64,000 nt of DNA from Thiomonas sp. FB-Cd (GCF_000733775.1 NZ_JPOE01000002.1:2717478-2781477), one strand, 5' to 3'; numbered from the stretch's first letter, positions 9,201 to 17,033 are shown. Numbers and translations: made by a program. Notes: generated by a model not told the origin, from the letters alone.

Positions 9201-10103
9201 CGGCTCAAACTGGACGATGGACCCATGGTGCCGCCCCGTGTATTTCTGCCTCTGTTGTCGCACGCGGGGCTCGACCGGCTGTTTAATCTCGCGCTGAAGC
9301 AGTCCCTGGAAACACTCAATCGCTGGGATACCCAGGGACTGCACATCGACGTCGCGATCAATCTTCCGCCGTCGAGCCTGCTGGACGTTCATTGCCCGCA
9401 ATGGATTGAAGACGCCTTGCGCCAACACGACATCGCCCCCGACCGGCTCACGCTGGAGTTATTGGAGACCCAGTCGATCGATCAGCAGACCCAGGTCGAT
9501 GCCATCAGCCGACTCGTGCGTCTCGGTGTCAAACTGGCGATGGACGATCTCGGCTCCGGTTACTCCAGCCTCAAGCGTCTGTCGGCCCTGCCTTTCGATG
9601 TGATCAAGATCGACAAGGATCTGCTCGGCGAGTGGCGCCTCGCGCCCCTGGAGACCGTTGGTCTGATCTCCACACTCATCGAGATGGGCCGGGATCTGAA
9701 TCGAACGGTGGTGGTCGAAGGGTTGGAAGACGTTGGCATGGTCGAAGCGGCCATGGTTCTGGGCGCGACCACGGGCCAAGGTTATGCGCTGGCGCGCCCC
9801 ATGCCCGCGGACGCCATTCCGGATTGGATCGGCCAGTTCCGGATGCCGGCGGTGCCAGGCACGATTCACACGCTTCTTGGGGCGTTGGCGCACCACTGGG
9901 CGGTCATGCACTCCCGCCGCTTGGCGCAGACCCTGCCGCTTGATCACGCACAGGCCACACTTCTATTCAAGGAACAGGGATGGCAAGACACCGAAGCTGC
10001 AGCCTGGAATGCCCAAATTCACGCCGGTACGGACGTTGCCAATGCCTCGCACAAGCTTTTGCAATGGCTTGTGGCACGCGTGAAGGAGAATCGAACGCCG
10101 TGA
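6294..10103 (+). CDS. Membrane GGDEF - globin-like - GAF-like - EAL cyclic-di-GMP protein, 1269 residues
   Basis: A complete, membrane-anchored bifunctional cyclic-di-GMP protein. Order seen: transmembrane helix (about 18-36); periplasmic sensor region (about 37-260); second helix (about 263-283); PAS domain (about 295-415, DNAMVGIVLATDRHF); GGDEF domain with DLDDFKPVND, RQTD inhibitory site and intact GGDEF at about 501; helical region with GQVHALVGV (His about 689) resembling the proximal-histidine helix of globin-coupled sensors; GAF-like region (about 770-930); EAL domain with VESLARL (the EAL triad is ESL here), LELLETQ, MDDLGSGYSS and VVVEGLED; helical tail. Catalytic residues look intact in both domains. 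Start ATG 6294 was chosen for proximity to the preceding gene; no strong RBS decides. It is a paralogue of the gene at the left edge. Confidence 0.92.
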   Translation: MVKSRIGKLGGKRRPDWHVVLLFLPLMLVAAWGAWAEVEHVREAQTQTAQDAQRAASSYAQGIATRLDTQFVVLQFAAASLRESSPDLSRPNPAAVLPLRRFLAQHKASFAFDILSSNGDRILWSTRAQSNRPIASGNAFTPFAPNPDLLLGPGRASSRVGAHVLLMRFHVPGNAARPGYLVGSPYRLDGLLAQAQASRPWTFAVRDLRNAGLLGIWQQGRVRFADAPSTGDGVRADIPGYPFAVIASWPTALPLKVYWQKAQGRLAFELGTMLLLALAAGKIAQMMREQRHQSALRDTLLDNAMVGIVLATDRHFVQTNRCFATMLGYADPMGLQGRPVAMVYASLEDDDRVRSAYPALLSQGSVFIPGVQIRRLDGGTIVCDLAGKIVEDGHTPDLPTTVWAFLDVTDRHVLQDRLERLATHDALTGLPNRFALEQRLPLALARARRHGTLVAVGLIDLDDFKPVNDIWGHESGDALLKELARRLQVRLRQTDLLARLGGDEFIVIIEDLDEPQVTQQLTQALMRLHQAVEDPFDIAPGQSATIGMTMGVALFPRDAQDADSLIRQADMAMYQSKAHKRDRTHWWQLSSDGDERSVRERPFEPYGDDATALLDRMQSVLQTISTRFAEEFYGRLARAPAPAAVLANLSPQEMQALKASQAEHLQFLLAPRTTHEAIIARARRAGQVHALVGVDSATLVQSLSLHRELLQAKLSATTITARTRYQLLQAAEQRVHDDMQTQLQSLDKTVEQYHSALAADLPRRGALWAEVIRVELDALAALPGILNAAIEIPDGQGIFQLTGTAGLHSDAIQAIVRQSHDRPCLDPSAPSGQALVSSAWRSRSVLSSAAYGQDSRFAVWHAPMQPLGVRSAVALSILGEGGHPIAALRMFGAYPNQFESFWMRQFVRALRRRWEEIWRRCHGPADSQALPLVEAQIYRQRLFAGGLAMFMQPVVDLATGSVQKVESLARLKLDDGPMVPPRVFLPLLSHAGLDRLFNLALKQSLETLNRWDTQGLHIDVAINLPPSSLLDVHCPQWIEDALRQHDIAPDRLTLELLETQSIDQQTQVDAISRLVRLGVKLAMDDLGSGYSSLKRLSALPFDVIKIDKDLLGEWRLAPLETVGLISTLIEMGRDLNRTVVVEGLEDVGMVEAAMVLGATTGQGYALARPMPADAIPDWIGQFRMPAVPGTIHTLLGALAHHWAVMHSRRLAQTLPLDHAQATLLFKEQGWQDTEAAAWNAQIHAGTDVANASHKLLQWLVARVKENRTP

Positions 10104-10323
10104 AGCGAACGTTTTCGAGAAGGAATGAGCTTGCCACCCAAGCGACCCACTGTCGCGGAGCGCGATGTCCGCACAAGCGCGTTCAGAGCGCAAGGCGCTT
10201 GACGTGGCGCGCAGGTTCACAAGCCGAACGCTCGAATCGCGCCAGATTCACCGGGTGTGGCCGAATTCGCACATTTGCTTTTTTCATGGATGGCATGGAT
10301 GACGGCGACCTCGCATTTCGGCC
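10104..10323. other. Gene-free stretch after the GGDEF-EAL gene
   Basis: The 356 bases up to the next gene contain no reading frame with a credible start or family. The first two thirds show nothing notable; the last part contains the repeat described at 10324-10357. Confidence 0.5.
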
Positions 10324-10357
10324 AGAATGAGTCGAGTCATTCTGAGTCGAGTCATTC
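10324..10357. promoter_or_regulatory. Palindromic tandem repeat, candidate operator
   Basis: The 15-base unit TGAGTCGAGTCATTC occurs twice head to tail (10328-10342 and 10343-10357). AGAATGA and TCATTCT form a 7-base inverted repeat around GTCGAG. It lies about 100 bases before the degenerate diguanylate cyclase gene, where a dimeric regulator could bind. The binding protein is unknown. Confidence 0.4.
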
Positions 10358-10459
10358 GATTGATGTCTTGCAGCGCCAGCGCCCGACGTTTCCGGCAGAA
10401 TTCCGGACCCTCGGCAGCATGCCCACCACTCAGCGAAACTCTCACTGTCGAGGTAAGCG

Positions 10460-11491
10460 ATGCAAATTCTGATGGAGTTCCTGCAACTCACTGCAGATGA
10501 AGGGCAGGCCTTGGCGGCGTGCGCGCCGCAGCTGCTCAGCCGGCTGGAAGCATTTGCGAAGACAATTGCCGAGCAAATCCAAGCGCAGGCCGACGACGAG
10601 GGTGCAGTGGCTGGGCTCAGCAAGGATCAGCGCCTCGAGCTGGCGACCATGCAGGCCGATCATTACCGCGAACTGCTGGCCTCGGAGTACACGCCGCAAC
10701 TGCAGCACCGCATGGTCGAGATCGGGGCGTTGTACTACCGCTGGGGTCTGCCGCCCATGTGGATCATGACCACGTCGTCGCTGTTTGCCGCGGAGTTCGA
10801 GACGTTTGCCGCCGATCTTTCGCTGGCTCAACGCCGCCCGCTCATGGGCGCCTTGTACAAGCGCTTGCGCCGGGACGAGGCTTGGCAGATGGAAGGCTAT
10901 CGACAGGCGGCCGAACGCGTGCGACGCCAGCTTGAACGCAGCCCCTTGCGCGACGCCCTGACCGGCTCGCTCAACGGCGATGCACTCCGGGAAATGCTGC
11001 CCAGCGCCTTGGCTCGCGCGCGTCGGCATGGCAGCAAGGTCTTGGTGGGATTGCTGGAATTCGATGACTTCAGCGCCCTGACCGCGGCGCAGGGCAACGC
11101 GGTGGGCGATGCGGTGCTGCAGCAACTTGCCGACCGGCTGCGCAATGCACTGCACAAAACCGATCTTGTGGTGCGGCTCGAAGGCGACCGCTTTGCCGTG
11201 ATACTCGAAGACATTTACCGCATCGAGGCCGTCGCTCCCTTGCTCGAGCGCCTGCAGATGGACTTGAACCTGCCCTACACGCTGTCGGATACGGTGTTGT
11301 GGCAATGTCCGCTGAGCATCGGCATCACGGTGTTCCCCGATGACAACGTCGACGCGCCGGAGTTGTTGCGTCATGCCCAGCAGGCCATGCACAACGCCCG
11401 CACCAGCAAGTCCCACCGCGAGTGTTTCTGGTCCTTCTATGACCGCGAAGTCGATGCGCTGATGGCTGCAGCGCAAGGGCTCGAGCATTGA
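10460..11491 (+). CDS. Degenerate diguanylate cyclase with globin-like sensor domain
   Basis: A 343-residue soluble protein: a helical sensor (about 1-160) followed by a GGDEF-family domain (about 165-335). Both halves have lost hallmark residues. The helix matching the globin-sensor motif reads EIGALYYRWGLPP, with Tyr (about residue 92) where proximal histidine would be. The GGDEF signature reads EGDRF, and the RxxD inhibitory site is HKTD. It is therefore unlikely to bind heme in the usual way or to make cyclic-di-GMP. The fold is still recognisable (LEFDDFSALTAAQGNAVGDAVLQ, SIGITVFPDD), so a GTP- or ligand-binding regulatory role is possible. It follows the two active-looking paralogues on the same strand, after a gap with a candidate operator. 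Confidence 0.82.
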   Translation: MQILMEFLQLTADEGQALAACAPQLLSRLEAFAKTIAEQIQAQADDEGAVAGLSKDQRLELATMQADHYRELLASEYTPQLQHRMVEIGALYYRWGLPPMWIMTTSSLFAAEFETFAADLSLAQRRPLMGALYKRLRRDEAWQMEGYRQAAERVRRQLERSPLRDALTGSLNGDALREMLPSALARARRHGSKVLVGLLEFDDFSALTAAQGNAVGDAVLQQLADRLRNALHKTDLVVRLEGDRFAVILEDIYRIEAVAPLLERLQMDLNLPYTLSDTVLWQCPLSIGITVFPDDNVDAPELLRHAQQAMHNARTSKSHRECFWSFYDREVDALMAAAQGLEH

Positions 11492-12067
11492 GGTCCCCAT
11501 TCCCGACCCCCTTCTGGGGCGCAGGCGGTTGGTACCCTGACGCCCACCCAGCCCATTTACCGGCAGGCCCCACAGTACAGCATGGCGATCGCCAAGGCAT
11601 GGCTGATTCGTCTTTTGCACGATCGACGCGGGGTCTCTTGCCGTCGATGGCGCAATGTCACGTTCAGCGCATGACCGCACGGCCCGTGGCCCGATCGTTG
11701 ATGTTGCTGCCCACCATAAAACCAGACTTTGTTTGATGCGAGTCAACCTTGCTCGGGGACTGGATCGGACAATATCACCAATGCCGCCAATTGAATGAAG
11801 TGGCCGCGGCGTGTCCGCGGCCAACAATGCCGCTTCCAACTATCGTTCACTTCGCCAAGCCCACCGAAGACCCACAAGCTCCCCTGAATCGGCAGGCGAT
11901 CTGTCTGACCGGGTCGACATCCCTTCCTTCAAAAACCGCGTTCCCCATCGTTGTCCAGAAGATGATGATGCAACCCGTTCAAGACACCACATCTCTTCAA
12001 TTTTGAGCCGCCGTCATTCACGATCAGCGCCTCCTCAAACGGACCTTCGCCAAGGCGTGAGATCTTG
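11492..12067. other. Gene-free stretch with a possible decayed sequence
   Basis: No supported gene is seen in these 576 bases. On the minus strand near 11640-11700 a short stretch translates as SGHGPCGHALNVTLRH and matches the pattern of the remnant at 3955-4003 without gaps, about three quarters of bases identical over about 49 bases. The rest shows no recognisable signal. Confidence 0.4.
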
Positions 12068-13624
12068 ATGCAATTGGCAAGTGGCCTCCTGCTCCATGCA
12101 TTGCACGATCAAACGCTTCTGCAGGCGCGTGCTGATGATGTGTGGCCATGGGCTAACCCGCCCCAATATCGGTGGGTCACGAACCCCGCAAACGGTGACA
12201 TCATTGGTCGCGTGCCGTCTCCGGGCGCTTGCGAGGCAAGCATGGTTGTGAATAATGCAAGCACCGCCTGGCTTGCTTGGCGCCGCTCTTCAGCCCAGCA
12301 GCGCGCCGCGCTGCTGCGGCGATGGCATGACTTGGTCCTGATTCACGCCGACGATTTGGCGCGCATCATCACCAGTGAACAAGGAAAGCCACTCGGCGAG
12401 GCCCATGGCGAGGTGATCGCCGGCGCTGCTTATCTCGAATGGTTCGCCGAGGAGGCCAAACGCACGGGTGGGGAGACCCGAACCGGCGACAGCTCGGCAA
12501 TGCGGTTCATCACCGTGCGGCAGCCCGTCGGTGTATGCGCCGCGATTACGCCATGGAATTTTCCACTCTCGATGATCACGCGCAAGGTGGCTCCGGCGCT
12601 CGCGGCCGGCTGCCCGGTGATCGTCAAACCCGCCGAGCAGACGCCATTGACAGCACTGGCACTCCGAGAGCTGGCGCACCGAGCTGGCATTCCTCCAGGG
12701 GTCTTCAATGTGCTGACCGCCGATGCAGCAGAGTCCGTTGCCATCGGGAACATGCTTTGCTCCCATGCCGCTGTCCAACATATCTCTTTCACGGGGTCGA
12801 CCAAGGTCGGCCGTGCCCTGATGAGGCAGGTCGCCCCTGGCCGCAAAAGGCTTGCTCTTGAACTCGGAGGCCATGCGCCCTTCATCGTCTTTGATGACGC
12901 CGACTTCGATGCCGCCATCCAAGGTGCGATGAGCAACAAATTTCGCAATGCCGGGCAGACCTGTGTCGCGGCAAACCGCCTGTACGTGCATGATCGGATC
13001 TATGACCGATTCTTGGTGGCTCTTGTCAAGGCGACACGGCAGTTGAAGGTCGGCAATGGCCTTGAACGCGGGGTTTCGTTTGGTCCTCTCATGCATGAAC
13101 ATGCTCTGCAAAAAGCTGAGCGCCACGTCGAGGATGCGCTGAACAAAGGCGCTCGCCTGCTGATCGGTGGCGGGCGCCTGACGATTGGTCCTCATGCGCA
13201 TCGTTTCTTTCAGCCGACTGTGCTCGCGGATGCAACCGCAGACATGCTTTGCGCCCGTGAAGAAACGTTCGGACCCATTGCCCCAGTATTCCGCTTCCAG
13301 AATGAGGCAGAGGTTCTGTTGGCCGCGAATGCAACAGAATATGGCCTTGCCGCCTATCTCTATAGCCGCGACATTGGGCGGATCACTCGCATGGCCGAAG
13401 CCCTCGAATTCGGCATGGTCGGAATCAATACGGGACGGCTGTCATCGGAAGCCGCACCCTTTGGCGGCATTAAACAGTCTGGCTTAGGAAGGGAAGGCTC
13501 TCGCCACGGAATCACCGAATATCTCCAATGGAAAACCATCTGCCTCGATCCCAGTTCGGGCGGATCAGGCAGTGCCAACCCCGGGGTACCAAGCAGCCCT
13601 GCCTCGACCGCCGCCCTTGCCTGA
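12068..13624 (+). CDS. NAD(P)-dependent succinate-semialdehyde dehydrogenase family protein
   Basis: A 518-residue aldehyde dehydrogenase that would oxidise an aldehyde, probably succinate semialdehyde or a similar short semialdehyde, to the acid in the cytoplasm. Seen: AAITPWNFPLSMITRKVAPALAAG, SFTGSTKVGR (cofactor loop), LELGGHAPFIVF with general-base Glu at about 265, and GQTCVAANR with nucleophile Cys at about 299. The 34-residue spacing is normal. EETFGPIAPVF and the FGGIKQSGLGREGS end are typical of GabD. The 35-residue N-terminal extension and Ser/Pro-rich tail are slightly long for the family. Start is ATG 12068; a TTG precedes it by one codon. No GABA transaminase adjoins, so the substrate is inferred from family only. 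Confidence 0.85.
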   Translation: MQLASGLLLHALHDQTLLQARADDVWPWANPPQYRWVTNPANGDIIGRVPSPGACEASMVVNNASTAWLAWRRSSAQQRAALLRRWHDLVLIHADDLARIITSEQGKPLGEAHGEVIAGAAYLEWFAEEAKRTGGETRTGDSSAMRFITVRQPVGVCAAITPWNFPLSMITRKVAPALAAGCPVIVKPAEQTPLTALALRELAHRAGIPPGVFNVLTADAAESVAIGNMLCSHAAVQHISFTGSTKVGRALMRQVAPGRKRLALELGGHAPFIVFDDADFDAAIQGAMSNKFRNAGQTCVAANRLYVHDRIYDRFLVALVKATRQLKVGNGLERGVSFGPLMHEHALQKAERHVEDALNKGARLLIGGGRLTIGPHAHRFFQPTVLADATADMLCAREETFGPIAPVFRFQNEAEVLLAANATEYGLAAYLYSRDIGRITRMAEALEFGMVGINTGRLSSEAAPFGGIKQSGLGREGSRHGITEYLQWKTICLDPSSGGSGSANPGVPSSPASTAALA

Positions 13625-13655
13625 ATCGTGAATGATCCACTGCTGACCAAGCTCG

Positions 13656-14093
13656 ATGCCGTACCAGTTAGCCCAACTCAATCTTGCCGTGACCAAGGCG
13701 CCGCTGGACTCGCCTGTGATGATCGATTTTGTTGCGAATCGAGAACGGATCAACGCTCTCGCCGCAGCCGCGCCAGGCTTCGTGTGGGCGTATCAACCGC
13801 AGGCTGGCGATGCCAGTGCCCTGCTGCAGTCGACGAACACCGTATTGTTTCATTTATCCGTATGGCGGGATCCGGGCGCCCTAAGTCGTTTTGTCTACAG
13901 AGGCGATCATGCCGAGATGATTCGACGTCGGAAAGAGTGGTTTACGGGTTTGGCCCAACCCCATACCCTGCTATGGTGGGTCGCCAAGAATCATCGTCCC
14001 ACTGTTCAAGAGGCCAAATGCAAATTGGATCTGCTTCTGAAGAATGGCCCAACGCGTGAGGCATTCACGTTTAAACGGATTTTTAGCCCTTGA
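13656..14093 (+). CDS. DUF3291 domain protein
   Basis: A 145-residue protein that matches DUF3291 along its length: YQLAQLNLAV at the N-terminus, MIDFVANRERINALAAAAPGFVWAYQ, then the core LFHLSVWRDPGALSRFVYRGDH and LLWWVAKNHRPTVQEA. The family has a dimeric alpha-beta barrel shape, and its role is not established. It lies 31 bases after the aldehyde dehydrogenase on the same strand and may be co-transcribed. No signal peptide or membrane segment is visible. Confidence 0.75.
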   Translation: MPYQLAQLNLAVTKAPLDSPVMIDFVANRERINALAAAAPGFVWAYQPQAGDASALLQSTNTVLFHLSVWRDPGALSRFVYRGDHAEMIRRRKEWFTGLAQPHTLLWWVAKNHRPTVQEAKCKLDLLLKNGPTREAFTFKRIFSP

Positions 14094-14217
14094 CGTGTGC
14101 GTGATCGCACGCTGACGCAATGGACTACGGACAGCCTTGATTCGCCGTGATCCCCTTTAACGGCACCGACATCTTCCTCGTTGCGTTTGATCGTAGGGCT
14201 CCACGGCGCGAACGGAT

Positions 14218-14418
14218 TCACCGCAAGATGATTTTCACGTCTTGACCATCCTGACGAATGATGACCGAACCGTCTTCCTGCTCACTGCGACTAGCGACGT
14301 TGAGCAATGCGACGGCTTTGCGCAGGATCTCCGCTTTCGAACTCGCGTGGTAGTGGGTCTTCAGCGCTTCGAGCGTCTGATCAAGTTTCGGATCGACATT
14401 GAACGTGGTGACAGCCAT
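14218..14418 (-). CDS. Ribbon-helix-helix DNA-binding protein, solitary antitoxin-like
   Basis: A 66-residue protein with a CopG/Arc-like N-terminal strand (MAVTTFNVDPKLDQTLEALK) and a helix pair (SSKAEILRKAVALLNVA), ending in a strand-rich tail VIIRQDGQDVKIIL. Such proteins dimerise and bind palindromic operators, often as antitoxins. No toxin gene adjoins on either side. A near-perfect palindrome at 14440-14463, 22 bases upstream of the start, is a likely autoregulatory site. It is a short gene, but the composition and palindrome support it. Confidence 0.65.
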   Translation of the reverse strand: MAVTTFNVDPKLDQTLEALKTHYHASSKAEILRKAVALLNVASRSEQEDGSVIIRQDGQDVKIILR

Positions 14419-14439
14419 GATGACTTCCTTGAGGATTTG

Positions 14440-14463
14440 TGTGAAATATATATAGATTTCACA
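14440..14463. promoter_or_regulatory. Palindrome upstream of the ribbon-helix-helix gene
   Basis: TGTGAAAT and ATTTCACA are perfect 8-base inverted arms separated by an AT-only-plus-G spacer of 8 bases. The position, just upstream of the minus-strand start at 14418, suits autorepression by the ribbon-helix-helix protein. The AT-rich centre may also hold the -10 element. Confidence 0.5.
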
Positions 14464-14862
14464 TGTCTAACACGTTCGGGCCTGCTCGAGACTGGCTGCT
14501 CAATGTTTTCATCGCGCCAGCTGTTGACGCCGAGGCCAAAATGAACACGCTGTCGATCGAAGCCATGACCAAGCCGGTAGTTTGATTGGCCGGGCGGAGA
14601 AGCGCTCTGCATGATGCCTGGGCGATCACTGCGGGATCGGCACGCGAGATTTTTTTGCTCAAGCCAACGTCGATGCCGCGAGGCCGGCTCGGGCACTTCG
14701 GGCCTGGCAAGAGCAGAAATCGCGGAAGACGCCGCATGAGTGATCGTTGTCATCGTCGATGGGTTGGCATGATCAGTCTCCGATTAAATTGCGTGAGTCC
14801 GCCGGCTGCCAGGCGCCCGGGGCGCCTTCGATATCGATTTATTTGAGCCAGGTCAACTTTCC
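14464..14862. other. Gene-free stretch
   Basis: No reading frame here looks like a protein. One short perfect stem is visible: AGGCGCC and GGCGCCT around CGG (14811-14827). I checked for a TPP (thi-box) riboswitch ahead of the dadA-like/thiG pair and see none of its conserved boxes. Confidence 0.4.
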
Positions 14863-14900
14863 GGCGGCGGCAGCGGTTTCTAATCACCGCTGCCGCCGCC
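14863..14900 (+). promoter_or_regulatory. Strong hairpin in the leader of the dadA-like gene
   Basis: A perfect 15-base-pair GC stem (GGCGGCGGCAGCGGT and its complement) closes an 8-base loop, TTCTAATC, and ends 33 bases before the ATG of the FAD oxidase. There is no downstream T-run, so a simple intrinsic terminator is doubtful. An attenuator or transcript-stability element is possible. Confidence 0.45.
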
Positions 14901-14933
14901 TTGGTGCGGAGTCTGCCGCATCGAGGGACATCC

Positions 14934-16190
14934 ATGAAGATCATCGTGCTCGGCGCCGGGGTTGTTGGCGTCGCATCCGCGTACTTTCTACGCGAGCAGG
15001 GGCACGATGTGACCGTCATCGAACGTCAGGCCCAGGTCGCGGCACGTACCAGCTATGCCAATGGAGGTCAGATCTCGGTCAGCGGCGCCGAGCCTTGGGC
15101 GAATCCCGGCGTGCCACGGCAGTTGCTTGCCTGGTTGGGGCACGAAGATGCACCGCTGCGTCTGCGCCTGCGCGCCGACCCGCGGCAATGGGCCTGGTGC
15201 CTTCGCTTTCTCCAGGAATGCCTGCCTTGGCGCACTGCGCGCAACATGCGTGAGCTCGTTCAGCTGGGGCTGTATAGCCGCGAGGTCCTGCGCGCGCTGC
15301 GCAAGCGTCGCGACCTGCACTACGACAAACAGTGCCGGGGCATCTTGCATCTCTACACCGATGCGCGAGCACTCGACGGGGCAGCCCACTGCACGCGTCA
15401 GATGCGCGAGCTCGGCTGCGAGAGACGGGTGGTTGATGTTGCCGAGGCGGTGCGCATCGAACCGGCGCTTGCATCGATGCGCGCACGTCTGGTGGGTGCC
15501 ACCTATACCGCGGATGACGAATCGGGCGATGCCAACGCCTTCGCGCGCCAACTGGCGGCGAGCTGCGAGCGCGACGGCGTGCGCTTCCGATTCGGCCACA
15601 CCATCACAGCGCTACGCCGATCCGCGGACAGCGTGGATCATGTCGAGCTCACGAACCCCGACGGAGGCTTTGAGCGCATGACGGCCGACGCCTATGTGCT
15701 GACCAGCGGATGCTGGAGCGCGCCCCTGGCCAAGACTCTGGGCATCCACCTCCCACTCTACCCGGTGAAAGGCTATTCGGTCACGCTGCCGGTTGCCGAC
15801 GCCGGCGCTGCCTGGCAGGTCTCGCTGACCGATGAGCAGCACAAGCTCGTCTTCTCGCGCCTGGGTGACCGACTGCGGGTTGCGGGGACGGCCGAGGTCG
15901 GCGGCTGGACGCGCGAGTTGGACAGCCAGCGTTGCGCGGCGATTGTGGCGCAGGTCAACACGATGTTTCCAGGCGCAGCGGATGTCTCCCGCGCCCGTTA
16001 CTGGGCCGGATTGCGACCGATGACGCCGGGCAACGTGCCCATCGTCGGTCGCAGCCGACTGCGCAATCTCTATCTCAACACCGGCCATGGCAGCCTCGGC
16101 TGGACGCTGGCTTGCGGCTCCGCGGCCGGCTTGGCAAGCATCGTTGGTGGCCGCCGGCCCGACGTGGCCTTCGCCTTCTCGGGAACTTAG
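14934..16190 (+). CDS. DadA-family FAD-dependent amino-acid oxidase/dehydrogenase
   Basis: A 418-residue flavoprotein that would oxidise an amine such as a D-amino acid or glycine to the imine. The N-terminus MKIIVLGAGVVGVASAYFL is the dinucleotide-binding GxGxxG; TSYANGGQISVSGAEPWANP and the C-terminal GLRPMTPGNVPIVGRS and NTGHGSLGWTLACGSA are DadA hallmarks. The RBS GAGGGA sits 6 bases before ATG 14934. The next gene, 42 bases downstream, is thiazole synthase, so in this context the enzyme may replace glycine oxidase ThiO in supplying iminoglycine for thiamine synthesis; that is inference. A classic DadA in D-alanine catabolism is the alternative, but no racemase adjoins. Confidence 0.85.
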   Translation: MKIIVLGAGVVGVASAYFLREQGHDVTVIERQAQVAARTSYANGGQISVSGAEPWANPGVPRQLLAWLGHEDAPLRLRLRADPRQWAWCLRFLQECLPWRTARNMRELVQLGLYSREVLRALRKRRDLHYDKQCRGILHLYTDARALDGAAHCTRQMRELGCERRVVDVAEAVRIEPALASMRARLVGATYTADDESGDANAFARQLAASCERDGVRFRFGHTITALRRSADSVDHVELTNPDGGFERMTADAYVLTSGCWSAPLAKTLGIHLPLYPVKGYSVTLPVADAGAAWQVSLTDEQHKLVFSRLGDRLRVAGTAEVGGWTRELDSQRCAAIVAQVNTMFPGAADVSRARYWAGLRPMTPGNVPIVGRSRLRNLYLNTGHGSLGWTLACGSAAGLASIVGGRRPDVAFAFSGT

Positions 16191-16232
16191 CGCCCGCCAG
16201 CAGCGGGTCATGCATCGATAGGAGCGCTCAAG

Positions 16233-17033
16233 ATGATCAATAAACAGGAATCAGCGCGCGACGGCGGATGGTCGGTCGATGGCGTCGCGCTGCAAAGCCG
16301 ACTGCTGCTCGGCAGCGCCAGCTACCCCTCGGCGCAGAGCATGCGCGACGCCATCGTGGCCAGTGAGGCCGAGATCGTCACCGTCGGCCTCAAGCGGATC
16401 GCCAGCGGCGGCGAGGACCAAAGTTTTGTGCCGACCCTGCTCGACACGCTGCGCGAAAGCGGCGGGCGGCTGCTGCCGAACACCGCGGGGTGCTACGACG
16501 CGCGCAGCGCGATCGAGACCGCCATGATGGCGCGCGAAATCTTCCAAACCAACTGGGTCAAGCTTGAGGTCATTGGCGATCGCGACTCGCTGCAACCCGA
16601 CCCGGTGGAGCTCGTCGAGGCTGCGCGTGTGCTCGTGCGCGACGGATTTGTGGTCTGGCCCTATTGCACCGACGACGTGGTGAGCTGCAAGCGCCTGCTC
16701 GACGCTGGTTGCGCCGTGCTCATGCCGTGGGGGGCGCCGATCGGCTCCGGCCAAGGACTGTTGAACCCGTTCGCCCTGCAGGCGCTGCGCAAGAGCATGC
16801 CGCAGGCGACCCTAATCGTCGATGCCGGCATTGGTGCGCCGTCGCATGCCGCGCAGGCCATGGAGCTCGGTTTCGATGCCGTCCTGCTGTGTTCAGCCGT
16901 GTCGCGGGCGCGCGACCCGGTGGAGATGGCTGGTGCGTTTGCCGCCGCGGTGCAAGCCGGTCGCAGCGCCTGGCGGGCCGGCGTGATCGGAAAGAGCGAG
17001 CGCGCGATACCCAGCACGCCAGTGGGAGCGTGA
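16233..17033 (+). CDS. thiG: Thiazole synthase ThiG
   Basis: Forms the thiazole phosphate of thiamine from deoxyxylulose phosphate, iminoglycine or dehydroglycine, and ThiS thiocarboxylate. 266 residues, normal length. SRLLLGSASYPS, the Schiff-base lysine in NWVKLEVIGD (about K110), LMPWGAPIGSGQGL and LIVDAGIGAPSHAAQAMELG are diagnostic. RBS AGGAG precedes ATG 16233 by 8 bases. It is probably co-transcribed with the FAD oxidase. ThiS and ThiE, usual partners in Burkholderiales, are not in the window, so the operon is either split or partly lost. Confidence 0.93.
   Translation: MINKQESARDGGWSVDGVALQSRLLLGSASYPSAQSMRDAIVASEAEIVTVGLKRIASGGEDQSFVPTLLDTLRESGGRLLPNTAGCYDARSAIETAMMAREIFQTNWVKLEVIGDRDSLQPDPVELVEAARVLVRDGFVVWPYCTDDVVSCKRLLDAGCAVLMPWGAPIGSGQGLLNPFALQALRKSMPQATLIVDAGIGAPSHAAQAMELGFDAVLLCSAVSRARDPVEMAGAFAAAVQAGRSAWRAGVIGKSERAIPSTPVGA

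Noticed and set aside
14780..14933. A TPP riboswitch ahead of the dadA-like/thiG unit
   Set aside because: The conserved thi-box segments are not present; only GC hairpins are seen.
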